From positions 1 through 44,433 of IMG/VR virus record IMGVR_UViG_3300044949_001893: DNA of 44,433 nt. One strand, 5' to 3'. Positions within the stretch are counted from its first letter, which is position 1. Each line of letters opens with the position of its first letter. Position numbers and translations under genes: made by a program. This document shows positions 14,928 through 23,612 of this stretch, piece by piece. Under the pieces are notes generated by a model. That model was given only the letters and a program-made list of their open reading frames with translations. It made no database searches and was not told where the DNA came from. The DNA comes from a virus.

Positions 14928-16934
14928 TTAAGCTGCATTCCTTGTCTCAGTCGGCGGATTGCTCGGTCCTGCCGCCTCGATGCTGACGTTGCGGATTTCC
15001 GGCCGGTTGGCCGTGGTGAGAAATTCAAGTTCGGCGTAGTGTGCCTTGGCGCGGATCGGCTGCTTGAGCGTGTAGTCTTCCGCAAGGCCGGACGTGTTGG
15101 TCTGCCCCGGCACCAGCGTGATCGTGGCGTCGGGGTTGATCGTGATGGCTTTGACAGTCACCGATCCGGTGTTGGGCAAGACGACATCGGCGAGCGAGCG
15201 GACGAAGCGTTTCGTGCTCATGCTGCCCATGCCGTAGCGGCGTGTGACGATGCGTCCGGGGACCGGCGTGATGACATCGGCCTGCACATCCGGCGACTGG
15301 TCGCCTTCCTCGATCTCGTCGAGGAGCATGAGGCGTCCGGCCTTGTTGCTGACGAACAGGCGGCGCTCGTTGGCGCGGGTGGCGACAACGAAGTCATCCA
15401 CTCCGAAGCCGAAAACGTCCCTCGTCTCCCATGCTTCGTTTAAGGCATTGTATAAAAACACGCCGTTGTTGTTGTCGGCACCGGCGAGCGGGACCGCCAG
15501 ATAGTAGCGGTTGCTATACCAGAGGCCGACCGAGTTCTTGAGGAGTGTCGCGTTGAGGTCGTCGAGCTGGTTGGCAATGGGATCGCTGAGAGGCTTGGTG
15601 TCGCCGCGCAGCTTCAAGTCGAGGCGGCTGTCGAGGCGGTAGACACCGGAGTCACTGAGGAAATAGACAAACTGCCCCGCCGTGGCGATGGAGCGGCGGG
15701 CCGCGCAGCCGACCTCGTCGGTGAGGAGCGTGAGCTTACTGAGCGCCGTGTCGATGGCCGTAGAGGCGCCGTCCACGCTGGCGAATTGGTTGACCTCGGC
15801 CAACCAGATCGACTTTCTACAAAAGACGAGGAAGCTGTTCTCCACCCACGGATGCACGGCGACGACGAAGTCATTGCTGCCCGCACCGGCGCGGAAGGAC
15901 TGCCAGTAGGGATCGTAGGTGTTGGCGTCGAGGATGTCCGAGATGAGCACGTTGTTCTTGCCGTCAGGAAGCACCAGCCGGTTGTTGACGTAGGTGCCCC
16001 AAGGTGTGCTCCGCATGGTCTTGTAGGTGGCCGAGAGTCCGGTGGGCACGCCTGCGGGACTGCGGACAAAAGCGGTCGTGACGCCGTCCCAGTAAAGCGG
16101 TGCCTTCACGCGGCGGATGGTGCGTCCGCTGGTCGTGGCGTCGGTCGCGGTGCCGCTTGGCACGGTGATCGTGAAAGAGTTCGTTGAGACCGTGGCGATG
16201 TCGTATTCCACGCCGTCGAAGGCCGCGACATTGCTCCCCTCGATGCGCACGCGGGCGCCGGCGGGAAATCCGTGGCCGGTCAGATTGACGGTCGCCGTAG
16301 TGGACGCGACCGTGATGCCGCCGGTGGTCACGTTCTTGATGACCCAGCCGGGACGCGAGGCGTCGGCTTCGCGGAAGAGGTAGAGGCGGTCGTTCGCCTG
16401 CGTCATGGAAATCGTGTCAGTCGGCTCGATCACCTCATCCGGCGATGTCGGGTAGCCCAGCTCCTGCGGGAGCACGCTGATGACGATGGTGTCGCCGTTC
16501 TCGTCTACGATCTCCTCTCCGGTGTCAGTGACCAGAAAGCCGCCCGCCCAGACACCGGCAAAAGATTGGTTGTCGTCCAAGAGAATGGTGTAAGCGCGGT
16601 CGCCGCCCGCCAGCACAACGATCTCCGCGCTCTGCACCTGATCCGGCGAGCGGTAGACGCTGGCCGCAAAGATGCCGCCGGAATAGACGCTCTGCACCAC
16701 CGGCGCGTTGGGCGCAGGGTTCAGCACAAAGGGCACGGTGAGCGGCGAGCTGGCCACGCTGATGGCATCTGCCATGCGCTTGGCACCCTTGCGCGTCACC
16801 GCCACTCCACGATCCAGCCGCATGTTCTCCGACAACTGGAGCATGCCGGCAGGCAGCGCAACCGGATTGATGCGCGAGGCATAGCCTGCGAATCCGGCGT
16901 CACCGTCGCGGAGGATGGGGCTTTCGAGGGGCAT
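14928..16934 (-). CDS. Tail nozzle / tail-tubular-B-like protein, 668 aa
   Basis: The product begins MPLESPILRDGDAGFAGYAS. Its early segment (LSENMRLDRGVAVTRKGAKR) is typical of podoviral nozzle or hub proteins that open with an ordered list of beta-propeller repeats. Features include LYLFREADASRPGWVIKN, a YVNNRLVLPDGKNNVLISD segment and LWYSNRYYLAVPLAG. Length fits T7 gp12/SU10 nozzle relatives. The start at 16934 overlaps the previous stop by one base (TAATG). Assignment is by pattern and position. Confidence 0.75.
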   Translation of the reverse strand: MPLESPILRDGDAGFAGYASRINPVALPAGMLQLSENMRLDRGVAVTRKGAKRMADAISVASSPLTVPFVLNPAPNAPVVQSVYSGGIFAASVYRSPDQVQSAEIVVLAGGDRAYTILLDDNQSFAGVWAGGFLVTDTGEEIVDENGDTIVISVLPQELGYPTSPDEVIEPTDTISMTQANDRLYLFREADASRPGWVIKNVTTGGITVASTTATVNLTGHGFPAGARVRIEGSNVAAFDGVEYDIATVSTNSFTITVPSGTATDATTSGRTIRRVKAPLYWDGVTTAFVRSPAGVPTGLSATYKTMRSTPWGTYVNNRLVLPDGKNNVLISDILDANTYDPYWQSFRAGAGSNDFVVAVHPWVENSFLVFCRKSIWLAEVNQFASVDGASTAIDTALSKLTLLTDEVGCAARRSIATAGQFVYFLSDSGVYRLDSRLDLKLRGDTKPLSDPIANQLDDLNATLLKNSVGLWYSNRYYLAVPLAGADNNNGVFLYNALNEAWETRDVFGFGVDDFVVATRANERRLFVSNKAGRLMLLDEIEEGDQSPDVQADVITPVPGRIVTRRYGMGSMSTKRFVRSLADVVLPNTGSVTVKAITINPDATITLVPGQTNTSGLAEDYTLKQPIRAKAHYAELEFLTTANRPEIRNVSIEAAGPSNPPTETRNAA

Positions 16935-17605
16935 TAGCGGAAGATGGCCACGCTATTGGACACTCGATTGGCGACCGTGCCAGCTTGGTTTGTTACTTGA
17001 ATAATTACGGAGCTAGAAGTTGCTGTATCGCGGGCGGTAGTTGTATTTGCTTCATACGCAAAAGATGCGTCCACGCCATCTCCGGATGTCACTGCTTGCA
17101 CGCAATAATTTGCGTCTGGCATGGCAGTTGTGAATGTTACTGTGTAATTGCCGGTTCCATTACGAACGACTTTTGACACATTTCCGCTGGCCCTAATGGT
17201 GCAGCGGTCTTCGCCGCCAACATTAGTCACAGTCGTCCCGTCAAAATTAACCCAAGCACGGCAGCCATAGATCGGCGCCGATCCGGTTTGCGCTCCGGTA
17301 AGCATTGGCGCTGTCACCTTCGCGCTCCCAATCGCCGTCACACCAGCATTGCTGATCGTCACATCGCCAGTCACAGCAACCTTAGTCGCCACGTTGCTGC
17401 CGTTGCCGACAAGGATGTTGGCGCTGTCGAGGGCGGCGAGCTTGCTGAAGGCAATCGCCGCCGCCGCATCAATGTCCGAATTGATCAGCCCGCCGCGCAC
17501 TACAGAGGCTGCGATGCGCTTGGTCAGTCCGGATTGCTCGATGACAAACTCGTCGCCGGATGCGAGGGTGGTGGCTTGTGTTAGTTGTCCGATTGTTTTG
17601 GCCAT
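16934..17605 (-). CDS. Tail fibre/spike protein, 223 aa
   Basis: The N-terminal 100 residues (MAKTIGQLTQATTLASGDEF, then SDIDAAAAIAFSKLAALDSA) are a classic phage fibre shaft pattern. The C-terminal part (YGCRAWVNFDGTTVTNVGGED onward) is a beta-rich domain frequent in small fibre tips. No Shine-Dalgarno sequence is seen; the upstream bases are a heptamer array. It is coupled by TAATG to the nozzle gene. Confidence 0.75.
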   Translation of the reverse strand: MAKTIGQLTQATTLASGDEFVIEQSGLTKRIAASVVRGGLINSDIDAAAAIAFSKLAALDSANILVGNGSNVATKVAVTGDVTISNAGVTAIGSAKVTAPMLTGAQTGSAPIYGCRAWVNFDGTTVTNVGGEDRCTIRASGNVSKVVRNGTGNYTVTFTTAMPDANYCVQAVTSGDGVDASFAYEANTTTARDTATSSSVIIQVTNQAGTVANRVSNSVAIFR

Positions 17606-17609
17606 GATT

Positions 17610-17641
17610 AGTTGAGAGTTGAGGGTTTAGAGTTGAGAGAG
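17610..17641. repeat. Heptamer array (GAGTTGA type)
   Basis: Four to five imperfect 7-nt units, AGTTGAG AGTTGAG GGTTTAG AGTTGAG, lie between the amidase end and the fibre start. The array overlaps the last codons of the amidase gene. Confidence 0.85.
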
Positions 17642-18217
17642 GGAGGCTTTGAGGCGGGTCTTGAATCTTGCCGCGTCACCCGGGGAGATGTCGGTTTTGC
17701 GGGTTGGGGCGACTTGTTGGTGGGTGAGGACGAGGTTTAGCGGGATACCCCACTTCTTCATGCGGGGGACCAGGTATTCGAGGGCGCTGTCCATCGCCGC
17801 TTCGCCGAGCGGGTCTTCGTATGTATTGCCGTCCCACGCCACACCGAGGGAACAGCTGTTGCAGTCTGGCACGCCTTGCCATGAGCTGATGCCTGCATGC
17901 CAGCAGCGGGCCGTATCGTCGGCGAGGACGGTGCGGTTGCCGTTTCTGGCGATGATGACGTGGTAACTCACTTTGCTGGCAGGGTTCATGCACCAGCTCA
18001 CGCTGCCGTTATAGCTGCCGCTCGTATGGTGCAATACGATCATGGTCGGCGTGATGGGTCTGCCGCTTTTGTTCGGGGTGTTCAGCCTGCGTTCGTCGTA
18101 GGCTTTGCTCGCGGCGGGTGTGGAGACGGTTGTGGATACGGATGGCAAGCTCGGCGAGGCTGGCGCTGGGCCAGTCGCGGACGGCTTTCCAAATAGTCTC
18201 TTGATCCACTTCCACAT
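17627..18217 (-). CDS. Endolysin: N-acetylmuramoyl-L-alanine amidase (Amidase_2)
   Basis: This 196-residue endolysin cleaves the bond between muramic acid and the peptide stem. The zinc and active-site pattern is clear: IVLHHTSG (about 61-68), VSYHVIIARNG, ARCWHAGISSWQG, SCSLGVAWDGN and LVLTHQQVAPTRKTDISPG, with the third zinc ligand and catalytic Lys region. The first 50 residues are a basic, Pro/Ser-rich lead (MWKWIKRLFGK) rather than a clean signal peptide, so a holin is needed. It starts 2 bases after the lipoprotein gene. Its C-terminal codons (KASLSQL) run into a heptamer array. Confidence 0.92.
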   Translation of the reverse strand: MWKWIKRLFGKPSATGPAPASPSLPSVSTTVSTPAASKAYDERRLNTPNKSGRPITPTMIVLHHTSGSYNGSVSWCMNPASKVSYHVIIARNGNRTVLADDTARCWHAGISSWQGVPDCNSCSLGVAWDGNTYEDPLGEAAMDSALEYLVPRMKKWGIPLNLVLTHQQVAPTRKTDISPGDAARFKTRLKASLSQL

Positions 18218-18219
18218 GG

Positions 18220-18375
18220 TTACTTCGCGTGGCCTTTGGGCGGCGGATTGACGGTGACGGTGGCTTGCTGCTTCACGAAGTCATAGCCGAGCGTGACGCA
18301 GCCAGCCGCAGCGACAGCCCAGCTCACGGCGAGGATCGCAACTGCAATGAGTTTTGTGACGCGGGCGTGGCTCAT
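18220..18375 (-). CDS. Small lipoprotein, possible outer-membrane spanin, 51 aa
   Basis: This frame, ATG at 18375, encodes 51 residues with a signal (KLIAVAILAVSWAVAAAG), lipobox AAGC (Cys 26), then a short VTLGYDFVKQQATVTVNPPP tail. Position between holin-like genes and the amidase strongly suggests a lysis role, either o-spanin or an envelope lipoprotein. No matching inner-membrane spanin is obvious, unless the 71-residue gene at 18550 serves. Confidence 0.7.
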   Translation of the reverse strand: MSHARVTKLIAVAILAVSWAVAAAGCVTLGYDFVKQQATVTVNPPPKGHAK

Positions 18376-18379
18376 GGAT

Positions 18380-18553
18380 TCAGAGGCGGGCGTTGTGGTC
18401 TTTCGCCATCAGCAAGCCCCATCCGGCGAGTAGACTTGCGCTAACGAGGCCGAGGTCAGGGATTGTGCCGCTGGCCAGAAATTCGCGTCCGGCCGTGGAC
18501 AAGCTGGCGATGATAGTGAGTGCTCCGAGCAGGTTCGTTTTCCAGTTTCTCAT
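18380..18553 (-). CDS. Holin-like membrane protein, 57 aa
   Basis: The ATG at 18553 overlaps the previous stop (ATGA). MRNWKTNLLGALTIIASLST and GLVSASLLAGWGLLMAK give two hydrophobic segments separated by a short polar turn, ending in KDHNARL. This is the usual form of a small class II holin-like protein. Position in the lysis cassette supports it. Confidence 0.7.
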   Translation of the reverse strand: MRNWKTNLLGALTIIASLSTAGREFLASGTIPDLGLVSASLLAGWGLLMAKDHNARL

Positions 18554-18765
18554 TTCTTTAGTTCTTTCTGTTTTTTCCGAATGTCGTGCAGGACGCTCAC
18601 AAGAGTCGCCAAGCCGACCAAAATACCGATGCAAAGACCTGCAACACGCAGGGTTGTTTCAAGGTGGGGCAGCATAGAAAACACCGAGGAGCCGATAGAC
18701 GTGGCCGTTCCGATGACGCCTTTTTCCGTCGTTGTGAAATGGTGATGGAAGTGCGTGATACTCAT
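18550..18765 (-). CDS. Holin / inner-membrane lysis protein, 71 aa
   Basis: The start MSITHFHHHFTTTEKGVIGT at 18765 is ATGA-coupled to the preceding gene. There is a soluble His-rich N-terminus, then one or two transmembrane stretches (TSIGSSVFSMLPHLE and LRVAGLCIGILVGLATLVSVL) and a strongly basic end (RKKQKELKK). It is likely the holin or an i-spanin-like partner. Confidence 0.7.
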   Translation of the reverse strand: MSITHFHHHFTTTEKGVIGTATSIGSSVFSMLPHLETTLRVAGLCIGILVGLATLVSVLHDIRKKQKELKK

Positions 18766-19037
18766 AGCCACACCCTCCGTTGCTGGGTCGGCGTCACGCT
18801 GTAGGTCGGTGCCGGATCGGGCCGGTCGTCGGTCACCCGCAGATTGAGATGCCAGCCGTCGAGGAGCGTGCTCACCGGATTCTCGGGGTCGGTCATGTCC
18901 ACGTCTGCCAGCACGCCGACAGGATCGAGGGCATAGCCGGTGCCGCTTGTTTGCCATCCGGTCTCGGCATCATAGTAATCGGCCAGAACGGTTTGCGCCG
19001 TGGCCTCGTCGGGGAACTTGTAGAGAAAGTCTTGCAT
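18762..19037 (-). CDS. Small tail-associated protein, 91 aa
   Basis: MQDFLYKFPDEATAQTVLAD with VDMTDPENPVSTLLDGWHLN and RVTDDRPDPAPTYSVTPTQQ matches the style of short phage proteins encoded after fibre genes, sometimes called fibre-assembly proteins. There are no membrane segments. It is coupled to the holin gene by ATGA. Function is inferred from position only. Confidence 0.65.
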   Translation of the reverse strand: MQDFLYKFPDEATAQTVLADYYDAETGWQTSGTGYALDPVGVLADVDMTDPENPVSTLLDGWHLNLRVTDDRPDPAPTYSVTPTQQRRVWL

Positions 19038-19038
19038 G

Positions 19039-20349
19039 TTACGTCGTGAGTTGTTGCAGCAGCGTGTCGCTCAAGCGGCGGGGCCAGTAGGCGATCTTGG
19101 CGATGTGTCCGCTGTAGACGCCCGTTGCTGCAAGCCTTCTTCCAATGCGAAGGCGTGTTACCGTAGGCATGGTGCCGCTGGTGTCGGCGGTTCCGAGCGT
19201 CCCGTTCAGCGCCGCTTGAAAATCGTTCTCCTTAATTGCCCCTGCCATTTTATAGGTGAATGGCTCAGTAATCGCAGAGCCGATGCCAATGGCCGCTTGA
19301 GATACACCGCCGTCCACAACCACAAGAGATGGTATTCCGCTGCTCAAGACAGAAATTCTGGCCACTTCGTTTTCCGTCGTGTCGTCGAAAAGCAACGGCG
19401 TTCCGTCCGTGTTTTTGCGGATCACGCCTTCAGCAAATAGCGTGCCTTCGGCTTGGTTGTAGAAAGACGAAATTGAGGTGATGTCGGCGACATCCGTGGC
19501 GCGGGTGGCGGCGGCGGATGTCGTCGGGATGTAGGACGTGGGGAAGGCGCCTTGCTCAAGCTGCGGGGCGGCTATGCGGAGGGTTAGGTCGATGGGGTTG
19601 CCGGAGGTGTAGACGATGTTGACAAAGCCGTTAACGCGCTCAACGGTTGCGTCTGTGAACGCAAATGCTGCCGATGAACGCTGCGTCGAAAGCGCGGCGG
19701 ATGTTGGGGTGATGGTGGGTTGGGACGCTTGCCCTGCAACGCTTGTTCCGCCAGCAACGCGACCCGAAATAGTGTGCCGCACAGTGGCATTCGATAGCGA
19801 GCCAGCGACCAGTTTGTAATACGCTGAAGCTGCCCATGTCTGTCCATTGGCGGCAACAACTTGTGTGTTGGCTTCAAAAAATATAGTGACCGAAGAAGAA
19901 GCGGAAGGCGTTCCGCTAAATTTGATGTCGATGTAGGACAATCCTGCTTCAGTCCCAGTGCCGATGATTTCAGTAGAAACGCCATTTGCAGCAGCATTTG
20001 CAGATGCCCAATGCGTCGGAACCGCTCCGCCACTCCCAATCGCCCCATTGGTCGAACCACCAGCCTGCGAGTTGCGGATGCTGTTGGTTCTGGCCTCCTC
20101 GATGAGAAGCCCAAGCGAATTTCCGTTGGCCGAATCGTGGTCAAATCGCGGGACGTTATTGCTGGCCGTTTGCAGCACACCATCAGCATCAAAGAAAGTC
20201 GCGTTGCTTGCCCGCGTGAACGTGATGGCGGGGCCGGTGGCATGATCTAGCGTCTTGAACTGCGCGAAGTCACGCTGGAACGTGGGCAAATCAAGGAGGT
20301 AGAACAGCTCCGTGTTGCGCAGCAGGCCTCCTGAGAATCCTTGGATCAT
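19039..20349 (-). CDS. Tail fibre / LamG-like carbohydrate-binding structural protein, 436 aa
   Basis: The start MIQGFSGGLLRNTELFYLLD at 20349 overlaps the previous stop (ATGA). The segment FTRASNATFFDADGVLQTAS followed by GLLIEEARTNSI is a common signature of phage proteins with concanavalin/LamG-like modules. The C-terminus (RLRIGRRLA...GHIAKIAYWPRRLSDTLLQQL) is the closing strand of such a domain. It probably binds host surface glycans. Identity of the exact fibre component is uncertain. Confidence 0.75.
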   Translation of the reverse strand: MIQGFSGGLLRNTELFYLLDLPTFQRDFAQFKTLDHATGPAITFTRASNATFFDADGVLQTASNNVPRFDHDSANGNSLGLLIEEARTNSIRNSQAGGSTNGAIGSGGAVPTHWASANAAANGVSTEIIGTGTEAGLSYIDIKFSGTPSASSSVTIFFEANTQVVAANGQTWAASAYYKLVAGSLSNATVRHTISGRVAGGTSVAGQASQPTITPTSAALSTQRSSAAFAFTDATVERVNGFVNIVYTSGNPIDLTLRIAAPQLEQGAFPTSYIPTTSAAATRATDVADITSISSFYNQAEGTLFAEGVIRKNTDGTPLLFDDTTENEVARISVLSSGIPSLVVVDGGVSQAAIGIGSAITEPFTYKMAGAIKENDFQAALNGTLGTADTSGTMPTVTRLRIGRRLAATGVYSGHIAKIAYWPRRLSDTLLQQLTT

Positions 20350-20600
20350 TTGTTGTAGGCGATGATTGACCCACTGTGCAGGTCGATGGCGGTGAAGAGA
20401 CCGAAGATGGTCAGGCCGGCGGGCACCTCGATGGCGCTGCCGAGGGACGTGTTGGCGAGGCCGGTGACGTTGCCGGTCAAGGTGTGAAACTTGGTGTCGG
20501 TCACGGCTTGGATCGCGGCCCACTCGCCGGTGTAGAGGGCGGTGTCGCCGATGTATTGAGCGCCGGAGAGGCTGTTGGTGATGCGTGCGTTAGGGTTCAT
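20346..20600 (-). CDS. Small beta-rich structural protein, 84 aa
   Basis: MNPNARITNSLSGAQYIGDT... is a compact Thr/Gly-rich sequence resembling other small late proteins here (23330-23539 also starts MNPN). It is likely a virion decoration or fibre-adapter protein. It is coupled to the fibre gene by ATGA. Confidence 0.65.
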   Translation of the reverse strand: MNPNARITNSLSGAQYIGDTALYTGEWAAIQAVTDTKFHTLTGNVTGLANTSLGSAIEVPAGLTIFGLFTAIDLHSGSIIAYNK

Positions 20601-20610
20601 GATTTTAGGA

Positions 20611-20710
20611 GTGTGAAGGTTGGAAGGTGGGAAGGTGTGAAAGTTGGCGGTTGGCAGTATCGGTTGGCTTCGCTTTGCTCAGCCTGTCTCGCGGACTCGG
20701 CTGTCAGTCG
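20611..20710. repeat. Intergenic repeats: heptamers plus dispersed element
   Basis: This gap holds 7-nt units (GAAGGTT, GGAAGGT, GTTGGCG, GTTGGCA) at 20617-20657. It then holds a 37-nt element at 20666-20702 that recurs inverted at 26218-26255 and partly at 29186-29207. No gene or promoter is seen. Confidence 0.75.
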
Positions 20711-21331
20711 TCAGTAATGTCCGATTCTGGCGGACCAGGCTTGGGGTTGGTTTTGTTGGAAGTAAAATTTATCTCTTTCGGTCACTAGTTCGTTCATGGC
20801 TTTTTCTTCCATGAGGGTTGATTTCGTGAGCTGGCCGTCTTCTTCGAGGAGGCTGGCCGTGAGGTAGTAGCCGACGGCTTTGCTTAGGACGGCGGGGACC
20901 GTCGCCGAGAGATTTGATGTGGTGTAGGTGTCGGGGCGGAGGCGGTATCTCACCCAGGCGGTCGTGGGGATGTCGGTGTCGTCCGGAAAGCGGATGCTGT
21001 CGCCGAGGAGGCTGTATTGGAGTTCGCGGGGTGAGGCTGTTTTGTTCGGATTGTCCCTGGTGATCTGGAAGACTTCGCCCATCGGGGTCTCGCCGCCGCC
21101 TTGGACGTAGTCGATGTAGTAGCCGGTGGTTGCGTTGCCTTGGATGGTGCGCTCCTCGATGCGGCACAATTCGGGCCAATCGGCCCAGGTCCAGCAGGCC
21201 TCGATGGCGTCGTTCGCCGCGGCGACGAGCATGGTCTGCGCACCGCTCGGGATGTTGGAGATGGATGAGGCGTCGTTGCCGACTCTCTGCCAGGCGCGGA
21301 GGAGGATCGATTGGAGTTGAACGGTTCTCAC
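20711..21331 (-). CDS. Head-tail adaptor / tail-tubular-A-like protein, 206 aa
   Basis: The GTG at 21331 forms a GTGA overlap with the previous stop and fits the N-terminus RTVQLQSILLRAWQRVGNDA. The longer open frame upstream is Arg/Pro-rich shadow. The pattern NDAIEACWTWADWPELCRIEERTI and a C-terminal helical EEKAMNELVTERDKFYFQQNQ is typical of podoviral adaptor proteins (P22 gp4/T7 gp11 type) that bind under the portal. Confidence 0.75.
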   Translation of the reverse strand: MRTVQLQSILLRAWQRVGNDASSISNIPSGAQTMLVAAANDAIEACWTWADWPELCRIEERTIQGNATTGYYIDYVQGGGETPMGEVFQITRDNPNKTASPRELQYSLLGDSIRFPDDTDIPTTAWVRYRLRPDTYTTSNLSATVPAVLSKAVGYYLTASLLEEDGQLTKSTLMEEKAMNELVTERDKFYFQQNQPQAWSARIGHY

Positions 21332-21642
21332 GGCTCGGTGTCTTTGGGTAGAAGCGGGTCGATGTCTTGCATGGAGATGACTTCGACTTGGGCGAAAAGT
21401 TGCGGGTCGAGGGCGGCGAAGCCTTGTGCGTAGAGGCCGCCGTCGATTTCGGTGAGCAGAGCGGCGCGGATCATCCAGCGGCCGTCGGTGAGCGCAGCGG
21501 GGGCAACGCGGTTTTGCGAAGGAGGCAGCGATGATTGAGTGGCCAAGAGGGCGTCTTTGAGAGCGGCGTCCATAACGAGGCCGTATTGCGCGGCGTCTTG
21601 GTAGGTGGGCAGACCGTTGGCTATGTATTGGTCGAGCGTCAT
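21328..21642 (-). CDS. Small structural protein, 104 aa
   Basis: MTLDQYIANGLPTYQDAAQY... is a soluble alpha/beta protein between the adaptor gene and a larger surface protein, coupled at both ends. No motif is recognised. It is likely a tail-completion or fibre-related component. Confidence 0.65.
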   Translation of the reverse strand: MTLDQYIANGLPTYQDAAQYGLVMDAALKDALLATQSSLPPSQNRVAPAALTDGRWMIRAALLTEIDGGLYAQGFAALDPQLFAQVEVISMQDIDPLLPKDTEP

Positions 21643-22484
21643 AGCAGGGCGGATTGGATGGAACCGACGAGGCGTTGGACGTTTTTGGCCAAGAGTTCAA
21701 GGTCGAGTGCCGTGCCAACGGAGTAGAAGGCAATGCGGTGCGCGCCAGCGCCGCTACCAGCTACGCGACGGTAAACAAGCACGTTTTGGTTAAATGGCGT
21801 CTGCGACGTTGAGCTTAATGTCTCCATCGGCGCGGAACCGGAGATGGCGGTATAGGTGGTGCTGGCGGCGCGGCTCAGACCGATAAGGCCAATAACTGAA
21901 GATCCGTTGGCAAGGTTGACTGCCGTGGTGTTGCGGCTGCGTGTTGTTGGGTTGTTAAAGATGTGCGTTGTTCCAGTGTCTGATGCGCCGCCTGCGCCCA
22001 TGATGGGGTTTCCTAATGACACTGTGCGCGTGCCATAGCATGCGATGTGCTGATCGTTTTGTCCGTCCGCGTTATTGTTGCGGTTGGTATCAATCCATTG
22101 CGTGCCGGTGCCATAGAGGCCGTAGGCGCGGGAGTAGTCGCCGCTGACGAAGTTGTTGTTGGTCGGCGCGGTGCCGACCAAGGGCTTGAGGGCGCCGGTA
22201 AGCGTGCGGGCGCCGCACAAAATGGCGCTGGCCTTGATGGCGGTCCAGATGCCGTCGTCCTTGCAGCCTTTGACAAAGGTGTGGATAGCCTCGCGCACGG
22301 CGGGTTCAAGGGCTTGGGCATCACTGATTTCGACTTCAGCAATGTAAGCGGCGGCGTCGGCATCCATGCCGCCCCAGCGGTTCTCGCGGCGGGCGATGGC
22401 TTGTGGACGGAGCGCCCAAACTCCTCCGACACGCGAGATGCGCGGGGAGTTGTCAACGCCGAGGATGGAACCGTTGAACCGCAT
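21639..22484 (-). CDS. Structural protein with LamG-like pattern, 281 aa
   Basis: The start MRFNGSILGVDNSPRISRVG at 22484 overlaps the upstream stop by one base (TAATG). The upstream open frame is Arg-rich noise. The middle (YGLYGTGTQWIDTNRNNNAD, HIACYGTRTVSLGNPIMGAG) and Ser/Thr-rich C-terminus suggest a beta-sandwich, perhaps a concanavalin-like surface domain. It lies among head-tail genes. The exact virion role is unknown. Confidence 0.65.
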   Translation of the reverse strand: MRFNGSILGVDNSPRISRVGGVWALRPQAIARRENRWGGMDADAAAYIAEVEISDAQALEPAVREAIHTFVKGCKDDGIWTAIKASAILCGARTLTGALKPLVGTAPTNNNFVSGDYSRAYGLYGTGTQWIDTNRNNNADGQNDQHIACYGTRTVSLGNPIMGAGGASDTGTTHIFNNPTTRSRNTTAVNLANGSSVIGLIGLSRAASTTYTAISGSAPMETLSSTSQTPFNQNVLVYRRVAGSGAGAHRIAFYSVGTALDLELLAKNVQRLVGSIQSALL

Positions 22485-22858
22485 TAGCTGATTTCTTCGT
22501 AGCTGACGACGACTTCGAGGTCGCTGGCGGTTCCGGCCGTGGCGCCGAGCGAAGAGTCCTCGCGGAGATAAAGCGGGGCGTCTTTGCTGACGACGACGAC
22601 AGTGGCATCGGCGGGGACGCTGACGGTGCTGGCGATTTTGAAGGCGGTGCCGCCGATGTCGTCTTGGGTGTAATACGCCACGGTCACGTCGCAAGCGGCG
22701 CTGCCGTCCACGTTGGCGACATAGACGGAGTTGACCTTGAGCAGCTTGCCGGACGAGGCGGCGTTGTTGAGGATGGCCGTGGCGTTGGTGGTAGAAAGTG
22801 CCGTGCCGGCGGTGTAGCCGGTGATGGCGGTAGCTGAGTTGATATTGGGAGTTGCCAT
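22484..22858 (-). CDS. Small virion protein, 124 aa
   Basis: MATPNINSATAITGYTAGTA... is a Thr/Ala/Val-rich beta protein (KVNSVYVANVDGSAACDVTV, SVPADATVVVVSKDAPLYL). It is typical of capsid decoration or neck-surface proteins that sit between portal and adaptor genes. The start at 22858 is the first ATG. Confidence 0.7.
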   Translation of the reverse strand: MATPNINSATAITGYTAGTALSTTNATAILNNAASSGKLLKVNSVYVANVDGSAACDVTVAYYTQDDIGGTAFKIASTVSVPADATVVVVSKDAPLYLREDSSLGATAGTASDLEVVVSYEEIS

Positions 22859-22867
22859 AGTGGTCGG

Positions 22868-23308
22868 TTAGTTAAGGACGGTATTGATGGCGATGGCCCG
22901 CATGGTGAGGGAGATTTCGCCGGAGGCGTCGGGGACGGTGAGCGTGCGGGTGGTGCCGGAGGTGATGCCGGAGAGTTGGAAGGCTAGATTTTTGGAGCTG
23001 TCCGCGTTGTCATAGAGGAGGAAGTTGGCGTCGTTGAAGACGTCGGGGAGGATGCCGGCGTAGGTGTAGTCGGCGTCGCGGCTGACTCCTGCCGTGGCCG
23101 TGCGGATGTAGATGCCGGCGGGTTTGCGGGCGATCAGCCAGGTGCCGCTGGCTTCGCGGACGAGCCAGGCGGTGTTCAGGGCGGCCGAGCCGTCCAAGGG
23201 GAGGTCGGTGTAGGTGGCGACTTCTCCGTCGATGTAGGACGCGCCTCCGCCGCCGCCGGACCCCTTGAGGTCGAAGTTGCCGGTCAGCGGATTGAAAGCG
23301 AAGCCCAT
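22868..23308 (-). CDS. Structural protein, 146 aa
   Basis: MGFAFNPLTGNFDLKGSGGGGGAS is a common start of small phage structural or fibre-like proteins, followed by a beta-rich domain ending TVPDASGEISLTMRAIAINT. The N-terminal FNPLTGNFDL unit is frequent in fibre anchors. A heptamer array lies just upstream. Confidence 0.7.
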   Translation of the reverse strand: MGFAFNPLTGNFDLKGSGGGGGASYIDGEVATYTDLPLDGSAALNTAWLVREASGTWLIARKPAGIYIRTATAGVSRDADYTYAGILPDVFNDANFLLYDNADSSKNLAFQLSGITSGTTRTLTVPDASGEISLTMRAIAINTVLN

Positions 23309-23335
23309 TGGAAATTAGAAATTTGAGATTTAAGA
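23309..23335. repeat. Heptamer array (GAAATTA/GAGATTT type)
   Basis: Imperfect 7-nt units (GAAATTA, GAAATTT, GAGATTT) fill the gap between 23308 and 23330 and reach into the end of the next coding region. Confidence 0.7.
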
Positions 23336-23539
23336 GCGGACGACGGTGGCGATGCGGGCGTCGTCCGAGGACGGCGTGCCGCCGACATACGTGAAGGTCA
23401 GCGTGGCGACGGTGTTGGTCCCCTCTTTGTAGACGACGCTGGAAAGATTGTTGGTGGTCGAGACGTAGCTCAGCTCAACGGTCGTATGCTGCGGGATGTT
23501 CAGTCCGGGAATGTTTCTGACTTGGACGTTGGGGTTCAT
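23330..23539 (-). CDS. Small structural protein, 69 aa
   Basis: MNPNVQVRNIPGLNIPQHTTVELSY... contains short beta strands and ends at the heptamer array. A similar MNPN start occurs at 20600. It is probably a small virion or neck protein; no family is recognised. Confidence 0.6.
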   Translation of the reverse strand: MNPNVQVRNIPGLNIPQHTTVELSYVSTTNNLSSVVYKEGTNTVATLTFTYVGGTPSSDDARIATVVRS

Positions 23540-23612
23540 TGGAAAGTTAGAAGGAAAAAGGAAGAAGGATGAATGGTTCGGACTTTTGCATTTTGCATTC
23601 TGCGTTCTTCAT
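23540..23612. repeat. Gap with AT-rich heptamer units
   Basis: The gap after the portal gene contains TTTGCAT TTTGCAT TCTGCGT TCTTCAT units (23583-23610) and a purine-rich stretch. No hairpin or gene is seen. Confidence 0.6.
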